64,000 nucleotides of DNA from positions 1 through 64,000 of the forward strand of contig CAZUWG010000001.1 in NCBI GenBank assembly GCA_964624165.1, written 5' to 3'. The position numbers were made by a program, and so were the translations under genes. This stretch comes from OLB19 sp964624165. GTDB taxonomy: Bacteria; Patescibacteriota; Minisyncoccia; Phycocordibacterales; UBA918. Positions 34,560-43,328 of this stretch are shown here, piece by piece; positions within the stretch are counted from its first letter, which is position 1, and each line of letters opens with the position of its first letter. Under the pieces are notes generated by a model. That model had not been told where the DNA came from. It did no database searches and saw only the letters and a list, made by a program, of their open reading frames with translations.

Positions 34560-35015
34560 ATGACCATCTATCTCGCCACAGATCATGCTGGATTCGCGCA
34601 CAAGGAGCGTGTAAAGCTTTGGTTACAAAACAAAGCGGTAAAAGTAGTGGACTGCGGCGCGTACTCACTTAACGCCGATGATGATTATCCAGATTTCATC
34701 ATTAAAGCAGCTACTGCAGTCAATGAGGCGCCAGATACGGTGCGAGCAATTATCTTCGGCGGGTCAGGACAAGGAGAAGCGATGCTGGCCAATCGTTTTG
34801 CGCATGTGCGGGCGGCAGTATTTTATGGTGGTGAGCCACGTATTTTGACACTCTCTCGTGAACATAATGACGCCAATGTACTCGCGCTCGGCGCGCGCTT
34901 TATAGACGAGGCAGCACTCCCAGAGATAATAGACTGCTGGCTTTCGACTGCACCATCTAAGATAAAAAAATATCAGAGACGCATTAAGAAGATTACTCTC
35001 GGTCATTGCCTATGA
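34560..35015 (+). CDS. rpiB: Ribose-5-phosphate isomerase B-like (RpiB/LacAB family)
   Basis: A 151-aa protein with the family start IYLATDHAGFAHKE, DCGA and the GGSGQGEAMLANR anion-binding loop. In the GSGxG loop the usual catalytic Cys (C-G-S/T-G) is replaced: IIFGGSGQGE has Gly at that place. NxRxA-type residues are recognisable (AHVRAAVF, REHNDANVLALGARF). It probably interconverts ribose-5-P and ribulose-5-P. It overlaps rpe by four bases. Confidence 0.85.
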   Translation: MTIYLATDHAGFAHKERVKLWLQNKAVKVVDCGAYSLNADDDYPDFIIKAATAVNEAPDTVRAIIFGGSGQGEAMLANRFAHVRAAVFYGGEPRILTLSREHNDANVLALGARFIDEAALPEIIDCWLSTAPSKIKKYQRRIKKITLGHCL

Positions 35016-35680
35016 AGCATGTAGTACTCCCTGCTCTGATTCCAGATTCATACGAAGCGCTTCAGGCGTGGCTTAAAAAAACCGACTACACAGATGTGGT
35101 GCAGGTGGATATTGTAGACGGCGTATTTGCTGCTCCTGCTTCGTGGCCATTTTTGACTGGTCAAAAATTTACGATGTGTGACTTACCGGGTAAGCGAATT
35201 ATGCTTGATGTGATGGTGGAAGATGGAGCGGTATTTGTGGCAGCACACGCTGATGAGCTTAGAGATGTCAAAGAAGTAGTAGTACATTTCCGGACCCTAA
35301 AAAGCGCACAAGCACTTCAGTCGCTTAAAGAAGTGTATAAAGGCAAGCTCTTATTGGCGGTCATGAATGACGATGCGATCGAATCGTATCTTCCATATAT
35401 TGCGTATGTTGATGGTGTGCAGGTGATGGGTATTGATGAGATTGGGAAGCAAGGGCAGTCATTTTCTTCTCACACAATCGAAACGGTTCGTGCATTGCGT
35501 AAACTTTATCCTACGCTCGATATTGTGGTTGATGGAAGTGTCAATGAAACGACCATTGCAAGCGTGGTTGCGGCCGGAGTTTCGAGAGTGGTAGTGGGGT
35601 CAGCACTTTTGTCCGCCAGTGATACACCGCAGGCACACGCGTATCTTGAAAGCTACTTTCTGCCTGAGGAAGCAAAATAA
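35012..35680 (+). CDS. rpe: Ribulose-phosphate 3-epimerase family protein
   Basis: A 222-aa TIM-barrel protein, divergent but recognisable: VVQVDIVDGVF (family HVDVMDG), IMLDVMVED (family DVHLMV), VQVMGIDEIGKQGQSF (family V.PG..GQ.F) and DIVVDGSVNETTI (family VDGGI). The metal-binding histidines of typical Rpe are partly replaced, so substrate or metal use may be altered. ATG 35012 overlaps the rpiB stop (ATGA). It epimerises ribulose-5-P to xylulose-5-P, feeding the transketolase next door. Confidence 0.8.
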   Translation: MKHVVLPALIPDSYEALQAWLKKTDYTDVVQVDIVDGVFAAPASWPFLTGQKFTMCDLPGKRIMLDVMVEDGAVFVAAHADELRDVKEVVVHFRTLKSAQALQSLKEVYKGKLLLAVMNDDAIESYLPYIAYVDGVQVMGIDEIGKQGQSFSSHTIETVRALRKLYPTLDIVVDGSVNETTIASVVAAGVSRVVVGSALLSASDTPQAHAYLESYFLPEEAK

Positions 35681-35711
35681 ACACCTGTGGGCTTTTGGTT
35701 TTCCTAGGGAC

Positions 35712-35720
35712 TGATACAAT
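35712..35720 (+). promoter_or_regulatory. Extended -10, leaderless (transketolase)
   Basis: TGATACAAT ends 6 nt before the ATG at 35727. Confidence 0.6.
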
Positions 35721-35726
35721 GGACGT

Positions 35727-36620
35727 ATGTATTATCTTTCTGATGAAGAAGTGACGTGTCTTGAGGAACATGCCAACACCATCCGGCAGAGTATTATAAA
35801 GATGTTGGTAGCAGCTGGCAGTGGACATACAGCTGGGCCGCTTGATATGGCCGATGTCTTTGCGGCACTTTATTTTCATGTGATGCAGCATGATCCAAAA
35901 AATCCTGATTGGGCAGGGAGAGATCGTCTAGTGCTTTCGGCAGGACATATATGTCCGGTGATGTACGCTACGATGGCGCACGCGGGGTACTTTCCAGTTG
36001 AGGAGCTTTTGACGTTACGAAAGTTTGGTAGTCGTCTTCAAGGTCATCCACACCGCACTGCCTTGCCGGGAGTAGAGACAAGCTCAGGACCGCTCGGATC
36101 GGGGCTCTCGCAAGCGGTCGGTATGTCGATAGCGCTTAGGCTTGATAATCCTTACACCTCACAATACGTCTATTGTGTGACAGGTGATGGAGAATTGGAT
36201 GAAGGGCAAATCTGGGAAGCGGCTATGCTGGCGGGCAAAGAGAAGTTACACAACCTCATTACGATTGTTGATCGAAACGGCATCCAGATTGATGGCTATA
36301 CCAAGGACGTGATGCCGCTTGAAAACCTTCGCGATAAGTGGGAGTCATTTGGTTGGCATGTACAAGATATTGATGGTCATAATATGCGCCAAGTGACCGA
36401 TGCTATTTTAAAAGCACAGGCAGTCTATGAGAAACCGTCAGTAATTATTGCGCATACTATTTCCGCTAAGGGAGTTGATGTGTTTGAGAGAGACTTTAGA
36501 TGGCACGGCAATCCTCCCGGTAAAGGTCCGGAGGATCGAGTACCAAGAGGTGAGCAAGCCAAGGTTGCACTTGAAAAATTGCGCACCCTCAACGGCTCGG
36601 TAACGCACCCTGAATGCTAA
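35727..36620 (+). CDS. Transketolase, N-terminal subunit
   Basis: A 297-aa thiamine-diphosphate-binding half of a split transketolase: GHTAGPLDMADVFAALYF, RDRLVLSAGHICPVMYA, GSRLQGHP, SSGPLGSGLSQAVG and the ThDP/metal motif GDGELDEGQ...NLITIVDRNGIQIDG. It pairs with the next gene to transfer two-carbon units in the pentose-phosphate pathway. Its stop overlaps the start of the C-terminal subunit gene. Confidence 0.93.
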   Translation: MYYLSDEEVTCLEEHANTIRQSIIKMLVAAGSGHTAGPLDMADVFAALYFHVMQHDPKNPDWAGRDRLVLSAGHICPVMYATMAHAGYFPVEELLTLRKFGSRLQGHPHRTALPGVETSSGPLGSGLSQAVGMSIALRLDNPYTSQYVYCVTGDGELDEGQIWEAAMLAGKEKLHNLITIVDRNGIQIDGYTKDVMPLENLRDKWESFGWHVQDIDGHNMRQVTDAILKAQAVYEKPSVIIAHTISAKGVDVFERDFRWHGNPPGKGPEDRVPRGEQAKVALEKLRTLNGSVTHPEC

Positions 36621-37606
36621 ATATGGAACCACTTACATTTGATAAAAGAATAGGAACAAGTGAGGTCGAATACGCACATACCCGAGATGGTTATGGTGAA
36701 GGACTGCGCAATGCAGGTAAAGCTAATCCCCAAGTGGTCGCACTTTGCGCGGATCTGACAGAATCAACTCGCACAAATATTTTTGCGGAGGCATTTCCCG
36801 AACGTTTTTTTCAGATGGGTGTCGCCGAACAAAACATGGCGTCAGTAGCCTCTGGTATGGCAGCCTTAGGCAAGGTGCCTTTTATCGCGTCTTACGCCAT
36901 GTTTTCTCCGGGCCGCAACTGGGAGCAGGTCCGTACGACTATTGCCTACAATGAAAGCAATGTCAAAATCATCGGGGCACACTCGGGGGTATCAGTAGGG
37001 CCAGACGGAGCGACGCATCAGGCAATTGAAGATATTGCGTTAATGCGTGTGATGCCAAATATGACGGTACTGGCGCCGGCTGATATACATGAAGCAAGGG
37101 CAATGACTGAATGGATGGCAACGTATGAAAAGTCTGTATACATGAGAATAGGGCGAGAAAAGACGCCTGTGGTGACGACTCCAGAAAATAAGTTTGTGTT
37201 TGGTAAGGCGCGGGTACTTAATGATACAGTCGATGCAAAAGTAGCACTTTGTGTTACCGGCACACTTTTACATAATGCTTATGAAGCAGCGATAGAATTG
37301 GAAAAGAGTGGCGTGCCATGCTCTGTGTACCATTTTGGTACTATCAAGCCATTGGATGTCGGAGCGCTTGTTGACTTGGCTTCACGATATACCACTATTG
37401 TTACAATCGAAGAACATCAGCGAGCGGCCGGCTTTGGGAGCGCTGTGGCTGAAGTGGTGGGAGAGTTGCCTGATCCGGTGCGGGTCGTGCGGATAGGGGT
37501 AGACGATCAGTTTGGTCAATCAGGCAGCCCTACAGAGCTTCTTGCGCATTACGGTCTTGATACAAATGCAATTGTACAAAAAGTGACAGAAGTGATGAAG
37601 TCTTAA
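36614..37606 (+). CDS. Transketolase, C-terminal subunit
   Basis: A 330-aa protein with the pyrimidine-binding domain (RDGYGEGLRNAGKANPQVVALCADL, FFQMGVAEQNMASVASGMA with the catalytic Glu of AEQN, SHSG-like AHSGVSVGPDGATHQ) and a C-terminal transketolase domain (VTIEEHQRAAGFGSAVAEV). ATG 36614 overlaps the previous stop by 7 nt; ATG 36623 is an alternative. It acts together with the N-terminal subunit. Confidence 0.93.
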   Translation: MLNMEPLTFDKRIGTSEVEYAHTRDGYGEGLRNAGKANPQVVALCADLTESTRTNIFAEAFPERFFQMGVAEQNMASVASGMAALGKVPFIASYAMFSPGRNWEQVRTTIAYNESNVKIIGAHSGVSVGPDGATHQAIEDIALMRVMPNMTVLAPADIHEARAMTEWMATYEKSVYMRIGREKTPVVTTPENKFVFGKARVLNDTVDAKVALCVTGTLLHNAYEAAIELEKSGVPCSVYHFGTIKPLDVGALVDLASRYTTIVTIEEHQRAAGFGSAVAEVVGELPDPVRVVRIGVDDQFGQSGSPTELLAHYGLDTNAIVQKVTEVMKS

Positions 37607-37619
37607 GAAAAGAAACGAC

Positions 37620-37656
37620 AAAAAGCCGCGCTGAGCCAAGCTCAGCGCGGCTTTTT
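37620..37656. terminator. Bidirectional intrinsic terminator
   Basis: AAAAAGCCGCGCTGAG (37620-37635), loop CCAAG, and its exact complement (37641-37656), with T-runs on both strands. It lies between the convergent transketolase and pfkB-family genes. Confidence 0.93.
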
Positions 37657-37668
37657 GTGGCTAACTAC

Positions 37669-38673
37669 CTAAAGCTTTTTTGCTTTGTAATGTTCGGGAG
37701 CATTTTTAAGATGCTCTAAAAGAGCCTCTCTGGTCAGCAGCCCTTTTTGAGCACCAATATACTGGACTACAGACATTGAGTTGATTGGTCCCCATGAGAG
37801 TGCTTCAGCAGGAGTCAGTCCAAGCGCAATCGCGGCGGTAAAAGTGGAAGAGAATGAATCACCCGCCCCAGTACGGTCGACCGGATCAGCTGGGTCTGGA
37901 TACATCGGCATGTGCCACGCTTGGTCTGCCTCATCGACAACGTAGGCGCCGTCTGGTCCGTCTGTAATGACTGGCATTTTTGGACCCAGAGCTTTGAATG
38001 AACGAATCAACGTAGGGACGTCTTTCTCTGTGGAAGAAAGAATTTCCTGAGCCTCTTCTTTATTGCAGAAGAAAATATCAGTCACTGCATAAAGTCGTTT
38101 GAGTCGTTCTGGACCAAGTTTGATTTGGAAGGTTCCTGGTTGGAAGACGAGTTTGGTGTCGTTATTTTTTTCTATGTATTCTGCTACTACGTCGTGAAAA
38201 TCGACCCCGTCTTCTCCAATTGAAGAGAAGTAAATATAGCGAGGTGCTTCAGGAAAGTGGGGAAGTACATATGGGTATTGCTCATGCTTAATAAGAATAG
38301 TGCGCTCTGCGCCATACCGCAGCACGTAGTGGTAGTTGGTGTCCTTGCCTTCGTGTACCTTTACAAAATCAGTATGCACACCTTCGTCTCTAAGGGCTGC
38401 TAGGCAATCGTCGCCGTTGCGGTCATCTCCTAGATTGGTGACGAGCGCTGCTCGCAAGCCAAGTCGGTGTGCTGACACGGCGGCGTTTGGTGAATTGCCC
38501 ACAGCGTTCACTACAGTGACATCGCTATAGGGCAGCTTGCTGCCAAACGGCATATGTAAGGTTTTTCTACCAGTGTCTTGGTCGATTGAGACGTCCGCGT
38601 GATCTTTATTTAGTTCTAAAAACGCGTCAACGACAATATCGCCAAGAGCTACAAAATCATATCTATTACTCAT
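37669..38673 (-). CDS. PfkB/ribokinase-family sugar kinase
   Basis: A 334-aa protein starting MSNRYDFVALGDIVVDAF. It has the two PfkB signatures: NAVGNSPNAAVSAHRLGLRAALVTNLGDD near the N-terminus and DRTGAGDSFSSTFTAA near the C-terminus, where the Asp of GAGD is the catalytic base. It phosphorylates a sugar or nucleoside; the substrate cannot be told. The start at 38673, not the upstream 38724, is set by a TGCTATACT box (38681-38689, minus strand) ending 7 nt before it. Confidence 0.88.
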   Translation of the reverse strand: MSNRYDFVALGDIVVDAFLELNKDHADVSIDQDTGRKTLHMPFGSKLPYSDVTVVNAVGNSPNAAVSAHRLGLRAALVTNLGDDRNGDDCLAALRDEGVHTDFVKVHEGKDTNYHYVLRYGAERTILIKHEQYPYVLPHFPEAPRYIYFSSIGEDGVDFHDVVAEYIEKNNDTKLVFQPGTFQIKLGPERLKRLYAVTDIFFCNKEEAQEILSSTEKDVPTLIRSFKALGPKMPVITDGPDGAYVVDEADQAWHMPMYPDPADPVDRTGAGDSFSSTFTAAIALGLTPAEALSWGPINSMSVVQYIGAQKGLLTREALLEHLKNAPEHYKAKKL

Positions 38674-38680
38674 AACCGCA

Positions 38681-38689
38681 AGTATAGCA
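38681..38689 (-). promoter_or_regulatory. Extended -10, leaderless (sugar kinase)
   Basis: TGCTATACT on the minus strand ends 7 nt before the ATG at 38673 and rejects the longer ORF start. Confidence 0.62.
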
Positions 38690-38732
38690 CGTACGTCGCA
38701 CTCGCTTTTTGCTACTACAGACATGATCCTTC

Positions 38733-38760
38733 TTGAAAACTTTTCTTCTTGTGGTAGAGT
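38733..38760 (+). promoter_or_regulatory. rplY promoter, near-leaderless
   Basis: TTGAAA (38733-38738), 16-nt spacer, TAGAGT (38755-38760), 9 nt before the ATG at 38770. Confidence 0.55.
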
Positions 38761-38769
38761 ATCCGCACT

Positions 38770-39408
38770 ATGACAACGGTATTACAAATTGAGAAGCGAG
38801 AAGATATTTCTCTCGACGCAGTGCGCAAGGCAGGTAAAGTGCCAGCAGTGGTGTATGGGCCAAAGCAAGAAGCAATAAATATTGCAGTTGATGCGCAAGT
38901 TTTCCAAAAGACACTGGAGGACGCAGGTGAATCAACTATCATCACTCTCCAAGGAGCTGGTGATGCGATTGAGGTCCTTATCCACGATGTGGCATTTCAT
39001 CCAGTAAAGGGTGGTGTGCAGCATGTTGATTTTTATGCAATTGAGCGAGGTAAAGAGCTTACGGTTACGGTAGCGCTTGAGTTTGAAGGAGAGGCACCAG
39101 CGGAAGATAAGGGGCTTACCATCAACCACGTCATTCATGAAATTGAGGTGACGACACGGCCAAGCTTGCTCCCATCACACATTACTGTGGATGTATCAGG
39201 GCTTGTTGATGAAGATTCACATATCCTTGTAAAGGATCTTAAGGTTGCTGAGGGTGTGAAAATCGACACCGACCCAGAACAAGTCGTTGTAAATGTCTCA
39301 CTTCCACGTGAAGAGGAACCTGAAGATGCAGTAGAGGCAGTTGATATGGACGCAATTGAGGTGGAAGAAAAAGGCAAGGGAGAAGAGGATGAAGCAGAAA
39401 CAAAATAA
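38770..39408 (+). CDS. rplY: 50S ribosomal protein L25 (Ctc type)
   Basis: A 212-aa two-domain L25/Ctc protein that binds 5S rRNA. The N-terminal domain has VRKAGKVPAVVYGPKQEA and VLIHDVAFHPVKGGVQHVDFY; the C-terminal TL5-like domain has EGEAPAEDKGL and HILVKDLKV. An acidic tail ends the protein. A strong terminator follows. Confidence 0.94.
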   Translation: MTTVLQIEKREDISLDAVRKAGKVPAVVYGPKQEAINIAVDAQVFQKTLEDAGESTIITLQGAGDAIEVLIHDVAFHPVKGGVQHVDFYAIERGKELTVTVALEFEGEAPAEDKGLTINHVIHEIEVTTRPSLLPSHITVDVSGLVDEDSHILVKDLKVAEGVKIDTDPEQVVVNVSLPREEEPEDAVEAVDMDAIEVEEKGKGEEDEAETK

Positions 39409-39415
39409 TTATCCC

Positions 39416-39456
39416 GCAAAACAAAAACCGCTCCACACGAGCGGTTTTTGTTTTGC
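39416..39456 (+). terminator. Intrinsic terminator after rplY
   Basis: An 18-bp perfect stem, GCAAAACAAAAACCGCTC (39416-39433) with its complement (39439-39456), loop CACAC. T-rich right arm. Confidence 0.93.
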
Positions 39457-39490
39457 GTGCACATTGGTATACTAGGGAGCACAAGAAAAT

Positions 39491-40855
39491 ATGTACAAGA
39501 AAATAATCATAACTCTCACCCTCACCCTGGTCTTGCTCCCGATAGCGGTGTTTTCTGAGACTGACGCCGAGCGAAAAGCGCGTTTAGAGAAAGAGCTGCA
39601 AGCTATTGAAATGCAGATGATTCAAAGCCAGCGACTTCTAGATGCCAAGCAAGGTGAACGACAATCCATCGAACGCGATATCAGTATCTTGGATACTCAG
39701 ATTGAAAAAGCGCAGTACGGTATTCAGGCGCGCAATATTGCCATTTCAGGCATCACTGACGAAATCGAAGATAAAGAGCAGGTGATCGAGATTCTTGAAG
39801 AACGTATCAACCGCCAGAAAGATTCTATCGCTGACTTGATTCGCAAGACACAGGAGTTTGATCATTTTTCGCTGATCGAAGTGCTGCTAAGTAAGGCGAC
39901 GTTTTCAGACTTTTTTACTGACTTTGAAAACTACCGCTCAGTCAACACCTCTTTACAAGACTCAATGGATGCGTTGCGAGAGATCCGTTTTCAAACTACT
40001 GGCGAAAAACAAACGCTTGAAGAGCAGCAGATAGCCGAGCTAGAGCTGAAGAAACTTCAAGAAGCTCAAAAAGCTGAGATTGAAGAAAAAGAGCGCGCCA
40101 AAGCAGAAATTCTCGCGGTGACTCGCGGCGAGGAGGCCGTTTATCAAGAGCTGCTTGAAACGCAGAAGAAGACAGCGGCTCAGCTTCGAGCGCAACTCTT
40201 TGATTTGTTGGGAGGTGGTGGAGCAATTCCGTTTCCTGACGCTGTAGCGCTTGCCCAAACTGCAGGGAGAGTGACTGGTACCAGCCCAGCGCTTATTCTC
40301 GCGATCCTTGAGCAGGAATCTTCGTACGGCAGTAATATTGGGAGTTGTACAATGGGAGATTTGTCATTAGGGAAAGACATTATGCATCCAGATCGCGATA
40401 AGCCAGTATTCTTGGCAATCGCCGCAACGCTTGGGTTTAATCCAGCAACACAAGCTGTCTCTTGCCCGCTTAAGCGTGCAGACGGTACACGGATTGGTTG
40501 GGGAGGAGCAATGGGGGCGTCTCAGTTTATTCCTTCGACATGGGCAATGTATGGGGGCTTTTCCAATAATGGCGGCACTTGGTCATATAATTCGTCGCGT
40601 GACGCGATTCGTTCTGTGCTCGGTAAGAGTGTGCCGTCGAGTCCTTTCAATAATCAAGACGCCTTTACCGCCACTAGCTTACTTTTACGTGATAATGGTG
40701 CCAATGGCACTTGGGGCGGAGATCGACTGGCAGCGCTTCGTTACTACGCTGGCTGGGGTGGCGCGAGTAATCCAGAAAATCAATTTTATGGTGATCAAGT
40801 AATGGAAAGAAAAGCTCGTCTGGAGGCAGAAATCAAGACACTTTCAGGCGGATAA
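39491..40855 (+). CDS. Secreted coiled-coil protein with lytic transglycosylase domain
   Basis: A 454-aa protein: signal peptide (residues 1-22), a long coiled coil (about 24-235) like the EnvC/CwlO N-terminal region, then an MltB/SLT-type domain. Glu in ILAILEQESSYGS is the likely catalytic acid, and GGAMGASQFIPSTWAMYGG is the family's second signature. It would cleave the glycan strand between MurNAc and GlcNAc. The coiled coil probably positions it at a membrane partner, as for EnvC/FtsEX. Confidence 0.88.
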   Translation: MYKKIIITLTLTLVLLPIAVFSETDAERKARLEKELQAIEMQMIQSQRLLDAKQGERQSIERDISILDTQIEKAQYGIQARNIAISGITDEIEDKEQVIEILEERINRQKDSIADLIRKTQEFDHFSLIEVLLSKATFSDFFTDFENYRSVNTSLQDSMDALREIRFQTTGEKQTLEEQQIAELELKKLQEAQKAEIEEKERAKAEILAVTRGEEAVYQELLETQKKTAAQLRAQLFDLLGGGGAIPFPDAVALAQTAGRVTGTSPALILAILEQESSYGSNIGSCTMGDLSLGKDIMHPDRDKPVFLAIAATLGFNPATQAVSCPLKRADGTRIGWGGAMGASQFIPSTWAMYGGFSNNGGTWSYNSSRDAIRSVLGKSVPSSPFNNQDAFTATSLLLRDNGANGTWGGDRLAALRYYAGWGGASNPENQFYGDQVMERKARLEAEIKTLSGG

Positions 40856-40928
40856 TAGTTGCAAATTGCCGTAATCCTGCTATAGTGCTGCCACTTATTA
40901 AAAAAGTCGCTGACTAAATGTGACGTAT

Positions 40929-41198
40929 ATGAAAAAAGAAATTCACCCAAATAATTATCGTCTTGTGATTTTTCAAGACAACTCAGATAACACCCGGTTT
41001 TTGATTGGTTCTACCATCGACAGTAACGCTACCGACAAGTGGACAGATGGCAAAGAGTACCCGATTGTCTACATGGACGTCTCAAGTGCGACACATCCAT
41101 TTTATACTGGACAAGAAAAGGTCATGGACACGGCCGGACGAGTAGAGCGTTTCAAAGCTCGGGCATCTAAAATGGCAGAGCGAAAGAAGAAAGTGTAA
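40929..41198 (+). CDS. rpmE2: 50S ribosomal protein L31, type B
   Basis: An 89-aa protein starting MKKEIHPNNYRLVIFQD, with the L31 core SNATDKWTDGKEYPIVYMDVSSATHPFYTG and a basic tail. It lacks the CxxC zinc pair of type A L31, so it is the zinc-independent form. ATG 40929 is used, not the GTG at 40920. It lies directly upstream of prfA, a common gene order. Confidence 0.93.
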   Translation: MKKEIHPNNYRLVIFQDNSDNTRFLIGSTIDSNATDKWTDGKEYPIVYMDVSSATHPFYTGQEKVMDTAGRVERFKARASKMAERKKKV

Positions 41199-41203
41199 GG
41201 CAA

Positions 41204-41328
41204 GAAAAGTGAAGCGGGGGGGGCCCCCGCCCCCCCCCCGCACAATTAAAAAAAAAAAACAAAAAAGGGAAAAAAAAGATATGAGNNNNNNNNNNGGCGC
41301 GGCCACAGGCCGCGCCGCTTCACTTTTC
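41204..41328. terminator. Hairpin terminator collapsed by an assembly gap
   Basis: GAAAAGTGAAGC (41204-41215) is the exact complement of GCTTCACTTTTC (41317-41328), and GGCGCGGCC/GGCCGCGCC form an inner hairpin at 41296-41316. Between them are artefact-like G, C and A runs and ten N (41286-41295). The real sequence is probably a ~45-nt bidirectional hairpin between rpmE2 and prfA. Confidence 0.7.
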
Positions 41329-41358
41329 ATTCAACTCACGTTACAGTGATACTACGTT

Positions 41359-42342
41359 ATGGAACACAATGAAGAAAAATTACAGGTATTTAAGGAACAT
41401 CAGAAAACACAGTTTTTGATGACGCAGTATGAACTGACTCTCGCCAAGCTCCAAGAAGCTCGCGTGCTCGCTGAGAGTGATCCAGAAATGGCTGAACTTG
41501 CCAAAGAAGAAATCGAGACTCTTGAAGAGAGTCTAGTATCTCAGTTTGAAGAGATGGATCGTATTATTGAGTCGAGCAAAGAAGAGGATGCGAAGCCGTA
41601 TGGTGTAGTGCTCGAAGTCCGAGCTGGCGCCGGGGGCGATGAAGCGGCACTTTTTGCTGAGGAGCTAGCGCATATGTATTTAAAATTTGCTGAAAAAAAC
41701 TCCTGGCCAGCTGCAAAAATGTCAGACTCACTAGCCACCGGTGGAGGTTATAAAGAGGCGACATTTGATATTATCGGAGCAGATGTTTATGACGCGTTAC
41801 GTTTTGAGACGGGAGTACATCGTGTCCAGCGAGTACCAGTGACTGAAAAGCAGGGGAGAATTCATACCTCGACTGCCTCTGTCGCAGTGCTTCCTATGCG
41901 GAAAAAGCCGAGTATTGAAATTAACGAGTCTGATATCGATATGGAGTTTTCTCGCTCAGGTGGTGCTGGTGGACAGAATGTGAATAAAGTAGAGACAGCT
42001 GTGCGTCTCGTGCACCGTCCGACTGGTATCGACGTGCGCTCTCAAAGTGAACGTTCACAGCTTAAAAATCGTGAAAAAGCGATGTCGCTTTTAATCGCCA
42101 AACTTGAAACTTTGCATCAAGAGGAAGAAGCAAAAAAACACGCCGAGACACGCAAGAAACAGATTGGCACCGGTGACCGTAGCGAAAAGATTCGTACGTA
42201 CAACTTTCCTCAAAACCGCATTACTGATCACCGGATTAAAGAATCATGGCACACGATTGAGCAGACACTCGGGAATGGTGATTTGTTTGAGATTGTCGCA
42301 GCGATGCAGGCAGCCGAGAAAGCGCTCGATAGTGAAGAGTAG
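41359..42342 (+). CDS. prfA: Peptide chain release factor 1
   Basis: A 327-aa class I release factor. The catalytic GGQ is in SGGAGGQNVNKVETAVRLVH, and the codon-recognition motif reads PVT in RVPVTEKQGRIHTS, the PxT type of RF1 (UAA/UAG). The N-terminus is shorter than in E. coli RF1 (360 aa). A GATACT box ends 5 nt before the ATG, so it may have a leaderless start of its own. Confidence 0.95.
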   Translation: MEHNEEKLQVFKEHQKTQFLMTQYELTLAKLQEARVLAESDPEMAELAKEEIETLEESLVSQFEEMDRIIESSKEEDAKPYGVVLEVRAGAGGDEAALFAEELAHMYLKFAEKNSWPAAKMSDSLATGGGYKEATFDIIGADVYDALRFETGVHRVQRVPVTEKQGRIHTSTASVAVLPMRKKPSIEINESDIDMEFSRSGGAGGQNVNKVETAVRLVHRPTGIDVRSQSERSQLKNREKAMSLLIAKLETLHQEEEAKKHAETRKKQIGTGDRSEKIRTYNFPQNRITDHRIKESWHTIEQTLGNGDLFEIVAAMQAAEKALDSEE

Positions 42343-42357
42343 GAATTTGATATTCTA

Positions 42358-42386
42358 TTGCAACAGCACTTTCTTCGTGGTAGTAT
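42358..42386 (+). promoter_or_regulatory. rpsB-tsf promoter
   Basis: TTGCAA (42358-42363), 17-nt spacer, TAGTAT (42381-42386). Transcription would begin near 42393. Confidence 0.65.
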
Positions 42387-42392
42387 GCCGGC

Positions 42393-42536
42393 ACTGTGCG
42401 TAGGGAACAATGGTTATTTACCGTTCCCGCGCAGGTCGCTTTGTACTGTAGGTGCTCGTGTGTTGCCAATTAGATGCAGCCCCTCGATGTCACATATTTT
42501 AACTACTAACCCAGTCACTGCGAATAAATAGAATCT
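42393..42536 (+). promoter_or_regulatory. Structured 5' leader of rpsB
   Basis: A ~144-nt leader without ORF. A hairpin at 42397-42433 pairs TGCG and GGGAAC with GTTCCC and CGCA. Several bacteria have an S2 autoregulatory leader upstream of rpsB; the position suggests the same here, but I cannot match it to a known family. Confidence 0.45.
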
Positions 42537-43292
42537 ATGTCAACAACAGAAAAAAATACTGCTCTTGTCGATACACTTTTCAAGGCCGGAGCACACTTTG
42601 GTTTTTCAAAGAGTCGTCGTCACCCATCAGTAAAGGAGTTTATCTTTACCAACAAAGACGGTAACGATATTTTTGATCTTGAAAAGACAATCGCGTCAAT
42701 TCAAAAAGCGACTGAAGTATTAGAAGAAGCTGGGCGAAATGGCAAGCAAGTCGTCTTTGTCTCAACCAAAGAAGAAACAAAAAAAATCGTTCTAAAAGAA
42801 GCAGAACGTGCCGAAGCACCTTTTGTAGTCAACCGATGGATCGGTGGTATGATGACCAACTACGCAGAAATCCGTAAGCGCATCGCCCGCCTCAAGCAAT
42901 TGACTGAAGAAGGGGAAAGTGGAGAGCTCGAACGGAAATATACTAAGCGCGAGCGCGTGGTAATTGGACGTGAAGTAGAGAAGCTTATGTTTAACTTCGG
43001 CGGTATCAAAATGCTCGACAAAAATCCAGATATGATGGTGGTTGTTGACCCACGTCATGAGGTGATTGCGGTTGAGGAGGCTCGCCAAACTGGTGTACCG
43101 GTGATTGCAATTGCGGGATCTGATACTAATATTGCAGATCTTGAATATCCGATTGTGGTTAATGATGCATTGCAATCAAGCGTCACTTTGATACTAGCAA
43201 TCCTAACTGACGCATACATGAAAGGTAAGGCAGAGTATGTACCAAAAAAGCCAGTACGTACTATGAATCGTCGAGTAAACCGCACAGCGTAG
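42537..43292 (+). CDS. rpsB: 30S ribosomal protein S2
   Basis: A 251-aa protein with LFKAGAHFGFSKSRRHPSVKEFIF, VNRWIGGMMTNYAEIRKRI, PDMMVVVDPRHEVIAVEEA, GVPVIAIAGSDTNI and the S2 insertion-helix region. Normal length. It is followed by tsf (36-nt gap), the usual order. Confidence 0.96.
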   Translation: MSTTEKNTALVDTLFKAGAHFGFSKSRRHPSVKEFIFTNKDGNDIFDLEKTIASIQKATEVLEEAGRNGKQVVFVSTKEETKKIVLKEAERAEAPFVVNRWIGGMMTNYAEIRKRIARLKQLTEEGESGELERKYTKRERVVIGREVEKLMFNFGGIKMLDKNPDMMVVVDPRHEVIAVEEARQTGVPVIAIAGSDTNIADLEYPIVVNDALQSSVTLILAILTDAYMKGKAEYVPKKPVRTMNRRVNRTA

Positions 43293-43328
43293 CGAAGTAT
43301 TTTAACTAGATAACTTGTACATTGAACT

